From Oscillospiraceae bacterium (lineage in GTDB: Bacteria > Bacillota > Clostridia > Oscillospirales > Ruminococcaceae), in assembly GCA_015066115.1 (NCBI GenBank), contig SVOZ01000001.1, positions 124,001-188,000 of the forward strand: a DNA stretch of 64,000 nt, given 5' to 3'. The position numbers and the translations under genes were made by a program. Each line of letters begins with the position of its first letter. Within the stretch, counting starts at the first letter, position 1. Shown one piece after another: positions 43,165 to 52,813 of this stretch. Under the pieces are notes generated by a model. The model worked only from the letters and a program-made list of their open reading frames with translations. It was not told where the DNA came from and ran no database searches.

Positions 43165-45789
43165 GTGGCACAACAGTTATCACCTATGATGAAGCAGTAC
43201 CTTGAGATCAAGGAACAGCATAAAGACCAGATATTATTTTTCAGACTCGGCGATTTTTACGAAATGTTCTTTGATGATGCCGTTGTTGCATCAAGAGAGC
43301 TTGAATTGCAGCTTACAGGTAAAAACTGCGGTTTGGAAGAGCGCGCCAAAATGTGCGGTGTGCCTTATCATAGCTGTGAGGCATATATCGCAAGGCTGAT
43401 CGAAAAAGGATATAAGGTCGCAATTTGCGAGCAGGTTGAAGATCCTGCTAAAGCTAAGGGCCTTGTTAAAAGGGATGTAGTGCGCGTTGTAACTCCCGGA
43501 ACTGTTATAGAGGGCAGTATGCTTGATGAAACCAAAAACAACTACATCTGCTCTATTAAAATGGATTATAACGGAGCGGGAATTGTTTTTGCCGATGTTT
43601 CAACAGGTGAGATCAGAGCCACAGATTTTTCCGAAGGAGATATTGTTGTTAAGATCATAAACGAGCTTAGCAGATTTTCGCCGAGTGAGGTCTTGTTTTG
43701 CCCACAAAGCGCTCGCGACGAGAATATAACGCGTTTTGTCAAAAACAAGCTTATGGCCGCTATAACCATGCACAATGAAGATGTGCTTGAGCTTAAAAAT
43801 GCGCGCAAGGCGGTTTTGTCGCAGTTTAATTGCGATTCATTGTCACATTTAAAGCTTGAATCAAAGCCGCTTATAGTAGAGGCTCTCGGCGGGCTTATTG
43901 ATTATCTTCAGGAAACCCAGATAAGCGGACTTAACAGGCTTGACAGAGTTGAGCTTTATAAAACCGAGCATTATATGAACCTTGATATTTCGGCAAGGCA
44001 TAATCTTGAGATAACCCAGAGCATGCACAAGGGTGAAAAATACGGAACGCTTCTTTGGGTCCTCGACCAGACCGAGACGGCTATGGGTCACAGACTGCTC
44101 AGAAACTATCTTGAACAGCCTCTTATGAGCGTAAGCGATATAACACGCAGACAAAATGCAGTAAGAGAGCTTGCTGAAAACAGTATTATGCGTAGCGAGA
44201 TTCGTGAAAGGCTCAGAAACATCTATGACCTAAAGCGCATTTTGACCAGAGTTGTTTTTGGAAGTGTAAGCCCAAGAGAGCTTAATTCACTTGCTTACAC
44301 AGCAGAGCAGATCCCGCCGATTATTGAGCTTTTAAAGGGTGCAAACAGCTCGCTGCTTAGCGATCTGCTTTATAGCATTGACCCTCTCGACGATATAAGA
44401 GAAAAGATAATTGAAACGATTAAGGATGACCCTGCCGCAATTTTGCGCGACGGAGGATACATCCGCGATGGTTTTAACGCTGATTTGGATTCGCTTCGCG
44501 AGATTCTTAATAATTCTCAGAGCTTTCTTGCCAAAATCGAAGCATCCGAGAAAGAGCGAACAGGAATTAGAACTCTAAAGGTTGGCTATAACAAGGTCTT
44601 TGGTTATTATATCGAAGTTTCAAATTCCTTTAAGGATCAGGTGCCCGAGGAATATGTTCGTAAACAGACGCTTACAGGCGGCGAAAGGTATATAACACAG
44701 CAGCTTAAGGAAATTGAAGCAAAGGTTCTGACGGCAGGCGAGCGCTCTGTTGCCCTGGAACATGAGCTTTTTAATGAACTCAGAAGCTATGTTTCTGCGG
44801 CGCTTGACAGAATTCAGAGAACCGCTGATGCCCTTTCCGTGCTTGATGTTATGTGCTCATTTGCTGAGGTTGCTGTTAATAATAACTATGTTTGTCCGGC
44901 TATTAACGTGTCGGGAGAAATCATCATAAAAGAGGGAAGGCACCCGGTTGTTGAACAGCTTACGCTAACTCCTTTTGTGCCAAACGACACGCTTCTTGAC
45001 ACAAACAGCAACGCAATTTCAATCATCACCGGTCCTAATATGGCAGGTAAATCAACCTATATGCGACAGGTTGCACTTATCACCGTTATGGCGCAGATTG
45101 GCTCATTTGTTCCTGCAAAGGATGCAAATATTTCTATCGTTGACAGCGTATTTACCCGAATCGGCGCCTCAGACGATTTGGCATCGGGCCAATCAACCTT
45201 TATGATGGAAATGAATGAGGTTTCCTATATTCTTAAAAACGCCACTAAAAACAGTCTGCTTATTCTTGACGAGGTTGGAAGAGGAACCTCAACCTTTGAC
45301 GGAATGAGCATTGCGAGGGCGGTGCTTGAGTATATTGCTAATAAAAAGAAGCTTGGTGCCAAAACCCTTTTTGCAACCCACTATCACGAGCTATCTGTTT
45401 TAGAGGACAAGCTTTCCAATGTTAAAAACTATAACATTTTGGTAAAGAAACGCGGAGAAGAAATAATATTCCTTCGCAGAATTGTAAGAGGCGGAACAGA
45501 CGATAGCTACGGTATTGACGTTGCAAGGCTTTCAGGAATTCCTGAAGAAATTATAAAACGTGCAAAAGAGATATTAGACAGTCTTGAAAAAGGCAAGGAA
45601 ATTGAGTTTAAAGGCGACAAAACTTTTGAAAACATTTCGCCGGAGGATAGTTACCAGATTTCTTTTGATACTTCAAATAATCTTCCTATAATTGACAAAA
45701 TTAAGGCTATAGATGTTGACGTTTTAACTCCCAGAGAGGCTATAAATATTCTTTTTGAGCTTAAAAAGATGGCTCAGGAGCAAGAATAA
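43165..45789 (+). CDS. mutS: MutS mismatch-recognition protein
   Basis: The track ORF starts inside ylbF; the GTG at 43165 behind AAGGAGA gives MAQQLSPMMKQYLEIK and 874 residues. MutS domain I has the mismatch-binding FYEMF motif (DFYEMFFDDA), and the ATPase has Walker A GPNMAGKST (about 623), DEVGRGTST and THYHEL. It binds mismatches and recruits MutL. The gene lies between ylbF and mutL. Confidence 0.97.
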   Translation: MAQQLSPMMKQYLEIKEQHKDQILFFRLGDFYEMFFDDAVVASRELELQLTGKNCGLEERAKMCGVPYHSCEAYIARLIEKGYKVAICEQVEDPAKAKGLVKRDVVRVVTPGTVIEGSMLDETKNNYICSIKMDYNGAGIVFADVSTGEIRATDFSEGDIVVKIINELSRFSPSEVLFCPQSARDENITRFVKNKLMAAITMHNEDVLELKNARKAVLSQFNCDSLSHLKLESKPLIVEALGGLIDYLQETQISGLNRLDRVELYKTEHYMNLDISARHNLEITQSMHKGEKYGTLLWVLDQTETAMGHRLLRNYLEQPLMSVSDITRRQNAVRELAENSIMRSEIRERLRNIYDLKRILTRVVFGSVSPRELNSLAYTAEQIPPIIELLKGANSSLLSDLLYSIDPLDDIREKIIETIKDDPAAILRDGGYIRDGFNADLDSLREILNNSQSFLAKIEASEKERTGIRTLKVGYNKVFGYYIEVSNSFKDQVPEEYVRKQTLTGGERYITQQLKEIEAKVLTAGERSVALEHELFNELRSYVSAALDRIQRTADALSVLDVMCSFAEVAVNNNYVCPAINVSGEIIIKEGRHPVVEQLTLTPFVPNDTLLDTNSNAISIITGPNMAGKSTYMRQVALITVMAQIGSFVPAKDANISIVDSVFTRIGASDDLASGQSTFMMEMNEVSYILKNATKNSLLILDEVGRGTSTFDGMSIARAVLEYIANKKKLGAKTLFATHYHELSVLEDKLSNVKNYNILVKKRGEEIIFLRRIVRGGTDDSYGIDVARLSGIPEEIIKRAKEILDSLEKGKEIEFKGDKTFENISPEDSYQISFDTSNNLPIIDKIKAIDVDVLTPREAINILFELKKMAQEQE

Positions 45790-45803
45790 AAGGAGAGTAG
45801 ACT

Positions 45804-47795
45804 ATGGGCGAGATCAGAGTACTTGATAAACAGGTGGCGGAGCTTATCGCCGCAGGCGAGGTAATTGACAGACCTGCCTCTGTTGTTAAAGAGCTGATTG
45901 AAAATTCCGTTGATGCAGGTGCATTACATATTACAATTGAAATAAAAAGCGGCGGAATTGAGCTTATCCGTGTAACAGACGACGGTAAAGGAATTTCGCC
46001 CGACGACGCCGAAACTGCCTTTTTGCGCCATGCTACAAGTAAGGTGCGTTCTGCAAGTGACCTAAATGAGATCTTCACCTTAGGCTTTCGCGGTGAGGCA
46101 CTTGCCTCAGTTTGCGCCGTTTCCAAGGTTTCTATGATAACCCGCAAGGCCGATACCGATATGGGATGTCATATTGAGGTTGCAGGCGGCGAGGTGCTTT
46201 CTAAAGAGGAGGCAGGCTGTCCTGTTGGCACAACCATTATGGTTAAAAACCTTTTTTATAACACTCCTGCGAGAATGAAGTTTCTTAAAAAGGACGTTTC
46301 TGAGGCTAATGCGGTTGCCGCAGTTGTTGAAAAGATCGCAGTTTCCAATCCTAATATTGCTTTTAAATTTATTCGTGACGGAAGAATTGATCTGCAAACA
46401 GTCGGCGACGGAAAGCTCATCTCTGCAATTCACTGTGTATTTGGAAAAGCATTTGCAAGCTCTCTTTTGCCTGTTTCTTTTGAAAAAAACGGTGTAAAGG
46501 TTGAGGGCTTTATAAGCAAAGCGCTAAATGCAAAAGCAAAGCGCAGTATGCAGTACTTTTTCCTAAACGGCAGAACAGTTAAAAATGTTACAATGATGGT
46601 TGCGCTTGAGGAGTCTTATAAAGGCTCGATAATGGTCGGAAAATTTCCTGCCTGTGTGCTTATGGTCGAGGTTTCGCCGTCAATTGTTGATGTTAACGTT
46701 CATCCAACCAAAACAGAGGTTCGTTTTTCCGATGAGCGCGTGATCTATGATGCGGTGTATTTTGCTTGTAAATCGGCAATCTCTCGCGATAGTGCAGAAG
46801 CGGATATTGTTTTTAATGAAATCTCTGCTCAAAAAAACAATGTTTCATATGTAAAGGATGAAGACTTTACATCAAAAGGCGAACAAATTTCATTTGAGAA
46901 GGTAGAAAATAAACAAAATTCAGAGACTCTAAAAGAGTCTGAAACGTTTATTAAGTCTAACATTGCCTATAACGAAACACCTGTGTACAGATCACCTGAA
47001 AAAATTGTATTGGATCCTAAAATTTCTGAGATATCGTACACACTAAGTGATAACAAGATAAATAATAATAGCACAAACACTGTAAATGTCATGGAAAATC
47101 CTTTGTTTGCAAAAGAGGACGAACAAGAGGAACAAGCCCTGCCTTTTGTGTTGCCTGTTATACCTCGGGCCAATAAATTTGAGGCAGCAGAGCAACCGGC
47201 AGAATTAAAAGAGGATGATAGATTTTCCGGAGCAAAGATCATAGGCGAGCTTTTTAAGACCTATATTTTGCTTGAAGCAGAAAACGCGCTTTACTTAATT
47301 GACAAGCACGCGGCACATGAACGCCTTATTTATAACAAGCTTAAGTCCGAGGGCGCGGGAGCAGAAAAGCAGTATCTGCTTGAACCTGCAGTAATAAAGC
47401 CTTCAAGAGAAGAATATGACGCGCTTATTTCCCATGCAGAAACAGTTGACAAAATAGGATTTGAGATCGACGATTTCGGCTCAGGAAGCATTATTATCCG
47501 CTCTGTTCCTGCATTTATTGCGGCAGAGGATGCGGCCTGTGTGCTTTCTGAGGTTGCGGCTAACCTGCTTAATTGTAAAAAAGAGATTGCTCCGCAAATT
47601 CTTGACGATATGTATCACACTATTGCCTGCCGAAGCGCCATAAAGGCACACGATAAGACAAGCGTTTATGAGCTTTCATTTCTTGTTGATTGCCTCAGAA
47701 AAGAAACCGATGTTAAGTATTGTCCGCATGGAAGACCCATTACTGCAAAAATCACTAAAACTGACATAGAAAAAAGGTTTGGCAGAATACAGTAG
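45804..47795 (+). CDS. mutL: MutL mismatch-repair protein
   Basis: A 663-residue GHKL ATPase: IAAGEVIDRPASVVKELIENSVDAGA, DDGKGI and GFRGEAL in the N-terminal domain, a variable, Ser/Asn-rich linker (about 335-475) and a C-terminal dimerisation/endonuclease domain. The metal-binding site of nicking MutL is mostly present (DKHAAHERLIYN, ACRSAIKAHD, CPHGRP), but the last acidic position of the DQHA-type motif is Asn. GGAGAG precedes the ATG. Follows mutS by 14 bases. Confidence 0.96.
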   Translation: MGEIRVLDKQVAELIAAGEVIDRPASVVKELIENSVDAGALHITIEIKSGGIELIRVTDDGKGISPDDAETAFLRHATSKVRSASDLNEIFTLGFRGEALASVCAVSKVSMITRKADTDMGCHIEVAGGEVLSKEEAGCPVGTTIMVKNLFYNTPARMKFLKKDVSEANAVAAVVEKIAVSNPNIAFKFIRDGRIDLQTVGDGKLISAIHCVFGKAFASSLLPVSFEKNGVKVEGFISKALNAKAKRSMQYFFLNGRTVKNVTMMVALEESYKGSIMVGKFPACVLMVEVSPSIVDVNVHPTKTEVRFSDERVIYDAVYFACKSAISRDSAEADIVFNEISAQKNNVSYVKDEDFTSKGEQISFEKVENKQNSETLKESETFIKSNIAYNETPVYRSPEKIVLDPKISEISYTLSDNKINNNSTNTVNVMENPLFAKEDEQEEQALPFVLPVIPRANKFEAAEQPAELKEDDRFSGAKIIGELFKTYILLEAENALYLIDKHAAHERLIYNKLKSEGAGAEKQYLLEPAVIKPSREEYDALISHAETVDKIGFEIDDFGSGSIIIRSVPAFIAAEDAACVLSEVAANLLNCKKEIAPQILDDMYHTIACRSAIKAHDKTSVYELSFLVDCLRKETDVKYCPHGRPITAKITKTDIEKRFGRIQ

Positions 47796-47806
47796 GAGGA
47801 ATTGTT

Positions 47807-48751
47807 TTGGAAAATAAAAAAATCCCTTTAACTGTTATAGTAGGCCCAACCGCGTCGGGAAAAACCGCGCTTTCAATTGAAATTGCAAAAAGATTTGGCG
47901 CTGAAATAGTTTCTGCTGACTCTATGCAGATCTATAAAGAAATGGATATAGCAACTGCTAAGCCAACATTAGAGGAAATGCAGGGTGTGCCGCATCATCT
48001 TATAGACTGTGTTGATATTAAAAATAAGTTTTCGGTTGCTCAGTATCTTAAAATGGCTCGCGACGCAATTTATGATATTAATTCGCGCGGTAAAAGGGCA
48101 GTCGTTGTCGGCGGTACAGGGCTTTATGTAAACAGCCTTGTTGATAATATTCAATTTGAGGATGAAAGCGACAGCACATTGAGGCAGGAGCTGTTAGCTG
48201 AGCTCGAAAAGTTCGGTGGCGAGTATATGCTTAAAAAACTCTCAGTCCTTGATCCTGAATATGCTGCAAAACTTCATCCGAACAATAAGGGAAGGATTAT
48301 AAGAGGAATAGAGATTAATCTTACTTTCGGCCATAGCATGAGTGAGCATACTGCTATTTCGAGAAATGTCCAGTCGCCGTATAGTGCACTTATGCTCGGT
48401 ATCACTTATAAAGACAGACAAAAGCTTTACGACAGAATTGACAGACGCGTTGATAGAATGATTGAAACGGGGCTTGTGAAAGAAACAGAGGCCTTTTTCA
48501 ATAAACTTGACGCTGATAAAACTGCCGTTCAGGCAATAGGCTATAAAGAGCTGTTTCCTTATCTTGATGGAAAAATCTCGCTTGATGAGGCGGTAGATAA
48601 CCTAAAACGTGCCACAAGAAATTACGCAAAACGTCAGCTTACATGGTTTCGAAAGGACGAGAGAATACATTGGCTGTACGCCGATGAGATGTCAGAAAGT
48701 AAGCTTGTTAACGGCGCTTTTTCGCTTTGTGAAGCCTTTTATAAAAGTTGA
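47807..48751 (+). CDS. miaA: MiaA, tRNA dimethylallyltransferase
   Basis: A 314-residue enzyme that adds dimethylallyl to A37 of tRNAs reading UNN codons. P-loop GPTASGKTAL (about 13-22), DSMQIYKEMDIATAKP, the substrate-binding HHLIDCVD and VVGGTGLYVN, and late TRNYAKRQLTWFR are diagnostic. TTG start behind AGGAGGAATTG. MiaB acts on its product. Last gene of the operon; no clear terminator is seen before the next promoter. Confidence 0.96.
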   Translation: MENKKIPLTVIVGPTASGKTALSIEIAKRFGAEIVSADSMQIYKEMDIATAKPTLEEMQGVPHHLIDCVDIKNKFSVAQYLKMARDAIYDINSRGKRAVVVGGTGLYVNSLVDNIQFEDESDSTLRQELLAELEKFGGEYMLKKLSVLDPEYAAKLHPNNKGRIIRGIEINLTFGHSMSEHTAISRNVQSPYSALMLGITYKDRQKLYDRIDRRVDRMIETGLVKETEAFFNKLDADKTAVQAIGYKELFPYLDGKISLDEAVDNLKRATRNYAKRQLTWFRKDERIHWLYADEMSESKLVNGAFSLCEAFYKS

Positions 48752-48776
48752 TTTTTCGCAAGTTTTATGGTAAAAT
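48748..48776 (+). promoter_or_regulatory. sigma-A promoter of the division/envelope operon
   Basis: TTGATT and TAAAAT with a 17-base spacer, overlapping the end of miaA and 32 bases before the HlyD-like gene. Confidence 0.6.
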
Positions 48777-48808
48777 AAAATGTAAAATTTATTAAGGAGG
48801 TAAAGTAG

Positions 48809-50047
48809 GTGTCAGGAGCATCAAAAATTGTTAAAACGCTGCTTGTATCGCTTCTTGCAGTTTTTCTGCTTGTCTTTGTGGGATACCAGATATACAGCGC
48901 GGTTTACTCTCCTTATCATACAGAAACAGTTTCGGAGCTAACCCACGAAAACAAAATAGAACTTAACGGAATGTTTTTGCGTTCTGAGGAAAATGTAACA
49001 GCCGCTCATAAAGGATATATAGTTCATTATTTGTATTCTGACGGACAAAAGGTCGGAGCGGGCGGAACGGTTGCAGAGCTTTATGCCTCGGAATCGGATG
49101 TTGTAAATTATGAAAAGATCAAAGAGCTTAAAAATCTTTTAAGCCTTTTGGAAGAGTCGCAGGACCAATCAAGCGTTTTGGTTACAAATGCCGACCAGAT
49201 CAATACTCAGATAAATAATAAGATCAAGGAATATTCCCAGGCTGTTTATAATAACGATGCTGATGCGATCGAGCGATGCAAAAATGACCTGCAGGTGCTT
49301 TTAAACCGTCGAAATATAATAACCGAGAAGGAAACCGATTTTAATGATTATATTTCTCAGGTTAAAAAAGAAATTAAAACCTTAGAAGGTAAAATTAAAA
49401 ATGCGCTTAAATCTGTTTATGCCCAGAAAAACGGAAACTTTGTTATATCTGCTGACGGTTTTGAAAAAACAGCTCAGTATTCAAAGCTTTCTTCGCTGTC
49501 TGCCGCAGAAATAGAAAAGTTTATAAATGACGAAGCTCCGCAGAGCGTTGCCGATAACACTATTGGAAAGCTTATAACCGATTTTGATTGGCACTATGTT
49601 TTTATGCTTCCGATAGACGACAGCGAGTATCACAAAAAGATAAAAGCGGGGACAAGCCTTAAAATTCGCTTCCCCGACATTTCGGAAAAACCCGTTAATG
49701 TTATTGTCAGCAGTGTTGCGCTCTCTGAAGAAGAGGGAAAGATGGCTGTGTTTGTAAAGTCTAATCAGATGACGGGCAAATTCTGCTCGGCAAGACGTGA
49801 AAAGGCGGAACTGATTTTTTCATCTGTTAAGGGATACAGAGTTCCTAAAAGTGCTATTCGTATTGTTGATGGAGAACAAGGTGTATATGTTGTTATAGGA
49901 CAGCAAATGATGTTCAGAAAAGTCGATGTAATTTTTGAGGGCAATGATTATGTTGTTTGCAGTGCCGCTAACGGAAGCGGAACCCTTAAGCCGTTTGATG
50001 ATGTAATTGTGAAAGGAACTGACCTGTATGACGGTAAAACCATCTGA
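48809..50047 (+). CDS. HlyD-like membrane-anchored periplasmic-adaptor family protein
   Basis: A 412-residue protein with one N-terminal membrane segment (about 9-30), a lipoyl/barrel-like first half (HKGYIVHYLYSDGQKVGAGGTVAELYAS), a coiled-coil hairpin (about 105-200) and a second beta-rich part ending in VPKSAIRIVDGEQGVYVV. This is the HlyD/MacA adaptor layout. No partner transporter is adjacent; it leads the yggS-sepF-ylmH-divIVA cluster, which is a known clostridial arrangement. A role in envelope assembly at the division site is inference. GTG start behind AAGGAGG; yggS overlaps its 3' end by 20 bases. Confidence 0.83.
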   Translation: MSGASKIVKTLLVSLLAVFLLVFVGYQIYSAVYSPYHTETVSELTHENKIELNGMFLRSEENVTAAHKGYIVHYLYSDGQKVGAGGTVAELYASESDVVNYEKIKELKNLLSLLEESQDQSSVLVTNADQINTQINNKIKEYSQAVYNNDADAIERCKNDLQVLLNRRNIITEKETDFNDYISQVKKEIKTLEGKIKNALKSVYAQKNGNFVISADGFEKTAQYSKLSSLSAAEIEKFINDEAPQSVADNTIGKLITDFDWHYVFMLPIDDSEYHKKIKAGTSLKIRFPDISEKPVNVIVSSVALSEEEGKMAVFVKSNQMTGKFCSARREKAELIFSSVKGYRVPKSAIRIVDGEQGVYVVIGQQMMFRKVDVIFEGNDYVVCSAANGSGTLKPFDDVIVKGTDLYDGKTI

Positions 50048-50741
50048 AATAGCAGTAGTTGAAAATTTAAAGGTTATCCGCGATAAAATTTCTGTTGCCG
50101 CCCAAAAAACCGGACGAAACGCAAATGATATTCGCCTTATGGCCGTTACTAAAACAGTCGCCCCCGAGCTTGTTAATGTTGCAATAGATAACGGTGTTGA
50201 TCTGCTTGGCGAAAATAGAGTGCAGGAATATCTCGATAAAAAGGATTCTTATGTCCCAGATACAGAAACTCACTTTATCGGACATCTGCAGACTAATAAG
50301 GTTAAATATATCATTGATAAGGTCGATATGATACAGTCTGTTGACAGTGTAAAGCTTGCTCGTGAGATCAGCAAAAACGCTGTAAAAAACAATCTCATTA
50401 TGGATATTCTTGTTGAAATTAATATCGGGGAAGAAAGCTCAAAATCGGGCACAAGTCCTCAAATGGCACAGGAGCTTGTTTGCGAAATAGCAGAGCTTGA
50501 GGGGCTTCGCATTAAGGGACTTATGTCAATTCCGCCGATTTGTGAGAAAAAAGAGCAAAGTTTGCATTATTTTTCGCAGTTAAGGCAAATATTTGTTGAC
50601 ATTAGAGACAAAAACATAGATAATGTATATATGGAGTGTCTTTCGATGGGAATGTCACAAGATTATGAGGCTGCCATTGAAATGGGATCCAATATTGTTC
50701 GTATAGGTTCGGCGCTTTTTGGCCAGCGCCAATATCATTGA
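50028..50741 (+). CDS. yggS: YggS/PLPBP family PLP-homeostasis protein
   Basis: A 237-residue single-domain TIM-barrel PLP-binding protein. The PLP lysine is in LMAVTKTV, and the family signatures HFIGHLQTNKVKYI, LVEINIGEESSKSG and LSMGMSQDYEAAIEMGSNIVRIGSALFG are intact. It buffers pyridoxal phosphate and affects amino acid balance. In Gram-positive bacteria this gene is typically just upstream of sepF, as here. The start overlaps the upstream gene by 20 bases. Confidence 0.95.
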   Translation: MTVKPSEIAVVENLKVIRDKISVAAQKTGRNANDIRLMAVTKTVAPELVNVAIDNGVDLLGENRVQEYLDKKDSYVPDTETHFIGHLQTNKVKYIIDKVDMIQSVDSVKLAREISKNAVKNNLIMDILVEINIGEESSKSGTSPQMAQELVCEIAELEGLRIKGLMSIPPICEKKEQSLHYFSQLRQIFVDIRDKNIDNVYMECLSMGMSQDYEAAIEMGSNIVRIGSALFGQRQYH

Positions 50742-50767
50742 TAAATAATTGAAAGAGAGGCATTAAA

Positions 50768-51217
50768 ATGGGATTATTCGGAAAATTATTCGGAGATGCA
50801 GAAGACGAGCAGTTTGAAAATGAGAGAGACGGATTGGGCGAGGATCTAATTCACAACAGCGAGCTTGTTGCTGCTGACGATACTACAGTTTCCTATGGCA
50901 ATGAGAAAAACCGTAACAGAGTTGTTAACATTCATGCAACAACTCAGCTTCAGGTTATTCTTGTTAAGCCTGAAAGATTTGAGGACGCACGCACCATTGC
51001 TGATCACCTCAACTCAAAAAGAACTGTTGTTTTAAATCTTGAATCCACAAATAAAGATGTTTCAAGAAGACTTATCGACTTTTTAAGCGGAGTTGCTTAT
51101 GCAAATCATGGACAGATCAAGCGCGTTGCAAACTCTACATTTATCATCACTCCTTACAATGTTGCAATTGAGGGAGATCTTCTTGATGAGCTTGAAAACA
51201 GCGGTGTTTATTTCTAA
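50768..51217 (+). CDS. sepF: SepF, cell division protein
   Basis: A 149-residue FtsZ-binding protein: an N-terminal amphipathic membrane helix (MGLFGKLFGD), a variable acidic linker and the SepF core VILVKPERFEDARTIADHL to SGVAYANHGQIKRVANSTFIITP. It tethers FtsZ rings to the membrane and guides septum formation. GAGAGG precedes the ATG; ylmH begins five bases after the stop. Confidence 0.97.
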   Translation: MGLFGKLFGDAEDEQFENERDGLGEDLIHNSELVAADDTTVSYGNEKNRNRVVNIHATTQLQVILVKPERFEDARTIADHLNSKRTVVLNLESTNKDVSRRLIDFLSGVAYANHGQIKRVANSTFIITPYNVAIEGDLLDELENSGVYF

Positions 51218-51222
51218 AAAAT

Positions 51223-51996
51223 ATGAATGAGCATCTGAAACAGCTTAATCTTAGCCGTGAAGAAGAAATATTATCTGCAAGGATTGAGGATCTTTTTGCC
51301 GCTTGCGATAAAAATAATATTCCTAAATTCACAGGGTTTCTTGACCTGCGTCAGCAAAGAATTGCAGAGTGTACAGCATCAGCTATTGATGCATCTGCCT
51401 TTCAGTTTTTTGGCGGTTTTGAAGGTGCCGAACGTAAAATGTTCGGCGTTTTTCCTGATTATATCATTGATAAAAACGTAGAATTTCCGATCTGTTTTGT
51501 CGAGATAACTCACAGGTTACCGCTTAATCATCGCGATTTTCTTGGATCGCTTATGTCGCTTGGCATAAAAAGAGAGGTTGTAGGGGATATAATCGTTGGT
51601 GAAAATAAGAGCTATGTGATTTTGCAGGAAAATATGTCCGGACACGTGATGGACAATATTTCAAAAATCGGCAATGTCGGCGTTTCCTTGCGTAAATGTG
51701 AGCTTAGCGAGCTTAAGATAAGCCAAAACAAATTTGAAGAAAACAGCGCAATTGTTGCGTCAATGAGGCTTGACTGCGTTGTTGCCGCTCTTTCAAATAA
51801 GAGCAGGGCGGAGTCTGCAAAATTTGTTGTTTCAGAAAGAGTAAATGTAAATCACGAGGTTATTACAAACTGCTCTAAAAATTTAAACCCAGGCGATGTT
51901 GTTTCTATTCGCTCGGTAGGGAAGTTTGTTATCGGGGAGTGTACAGGCAGAACTAAAAAAGGAAGATTGGTCCTTTGTTATAAAAAATATATTTAA
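51223..51996 (+). CDS. ylmH: YlmH, S4-domain RNA-binding protein
   Basis: A 257-residue protein of the YlmH family. The N-terminal half (about 1-170, FGGFEGAERKMFGVFPDY) is the family-specific domain, and the C-terminal S4 domain begins near residue 180 (LDCVVAALSNKSRAESAKFVVSERVNVN). YlmH acts on obstructed large ribosomal subunits carrying peptidyl-tRNA in Bacillus. The start is the ATG at 51223, five bases after sepF. Confidence 0.92.
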   Translation: MNEHLKQLNLSREEEILSARIEDLFAACDKNNIPKFTGFLDLRQQRIAECTASAIDASAFQFFGGFEGAERKMFGVFPDYIIDKNVEFPICFVEITHRLPLNHRDFLGSLMSLGIKREVVGDIIVGENKSYVILQENMSGHVMDNISKIGNVGVSLRKCELSELKISQNKFEENSAIVASMRLDCVVAALSNKSRAESAKFVVSERVNVNHEVITNCSKNLNPGDVVSIRSVGKFVIGECTGRTKKGRLVLCYKKYI

Positions 51997-52011
51997 TGGG
52001 AGGTTTCCGGG

Positions 52012-52788
52012 GTGCTTACTATTAATGAAATCAAAAACAAAAAATTTGACAAATCCGCCTTTGGTTACAAGGTAGAGGATGTTGAAGCATTCTTAAATCA
52101 GGTTATCGATTATGTTACAGCTATCGAAAACGAAAAGGCTGAAACCGAGAAAAAACTCGTTGTTCTTGCAAACAAAATAGAGGAATACCGCAATCAAGAG
52201 GATAGTCTTAGCCAGGTGCTTCTCGGAGCACAGAAGCTTAGCGATAGCATACTTAAAGAAGCAAAGAACCGTGCAGAAATTATTATGCGCGATGCCACAA
52301 TAAAGTCCGAGAATATTCTTAAAAATGTTAAGGACGATGTTAAGCGTGAGGAAGTTATCTTAAATAAAATGAAGCGCGAGGTTGACGCTTTTAAAACCAA
52401 GATGCTTACAATGTACAGCTCGCACATTGATATGTTAAAGAGCATTCCCGAAATAGAGCACGCAAAAGAAGAGGAAAAAGAAGAACCTGAGGTAAAAGAA
52501 GAGCCTGTAGTAGTTGAAGCGGCACCCGCTGAGGAGCCTGCACAAGAGCCTGCACAAGAAGAGGCTGTGGCTGCTGAAGTTTCTGAGCCCTCTGAGGAGC
52601 CTGTTAAACATGAGGAAGAAGCACAGGGACAGGAGCCTGCAAAAGAAGAGCCTGAGGAAGAGGGCTTTAAAATAAGCGGAGGATTTAAGTTCAGCCGCTT
52701 TGATGAAAACGAACCTAAAAAGGAATCCAAGTTCGGTCCCCTTAAGTTTGGAGACAGCTACGATCTGGATGACGATAATAAAAGATAA
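52012..52788 (+). CDS. divIVA: DivIVA, cell-pole and septum scaffold protein
   Basis: A 258-residue protein. The N-terminal lipid-binding domain is clear (DKSAFGYKVEDVEAFLNQV), followed by a long coiled coil to about residue 140. The C-terminal ~100 residues are an acidic, Glu/Pro/Ala-rich repeat region (EEPAQEPAQEE) and a conserved-looking FGPLKFGD tail. The scaffold binds curved membrane at the septum and poles. GTG start behind GGGAGG. The Glu/Pro tail may vary in length between strains. Confidence 0.94.
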   Translation: MLTINEIKNKKFDKSAFGYKVEDVEAFLNQVIDYVTAIENEKAETEKKLVVLANKIEEYRNQEDSLSQVLLGAQKLSDSILKEAKNRAEIIMRDATIKSENILKNVKDDVKREEVILNKMKREVDAFKTKMLTMYSSHIDMLKSIPEIEHAKEEEKEEPEVKEEPVVVEAAPAEEPAQEPAQEEAVAAEVSEPSEEPVKHEEEAQGQEPAKEEPEEEGFKISGGFKFSRFDENEPKKESKFGPLKFGDSYDLDDDNKR

Positions 52789-52813
52789 ACAATCATTTTG
52801 AGGAGAGAGCACA

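Noticed and set aside
52194-52730. 178-residue Ser-rich minus-strand ORF inside divIVA
   Set aside because: It is the reverse reading of the Glu/Pro/Ala repeat region, which gives Ser-rich nonsense.
52789-52813. T-box leader for ileS
   Set aside because: Only 25 bases separate divIVA and ileS, so there is no room for a leader.
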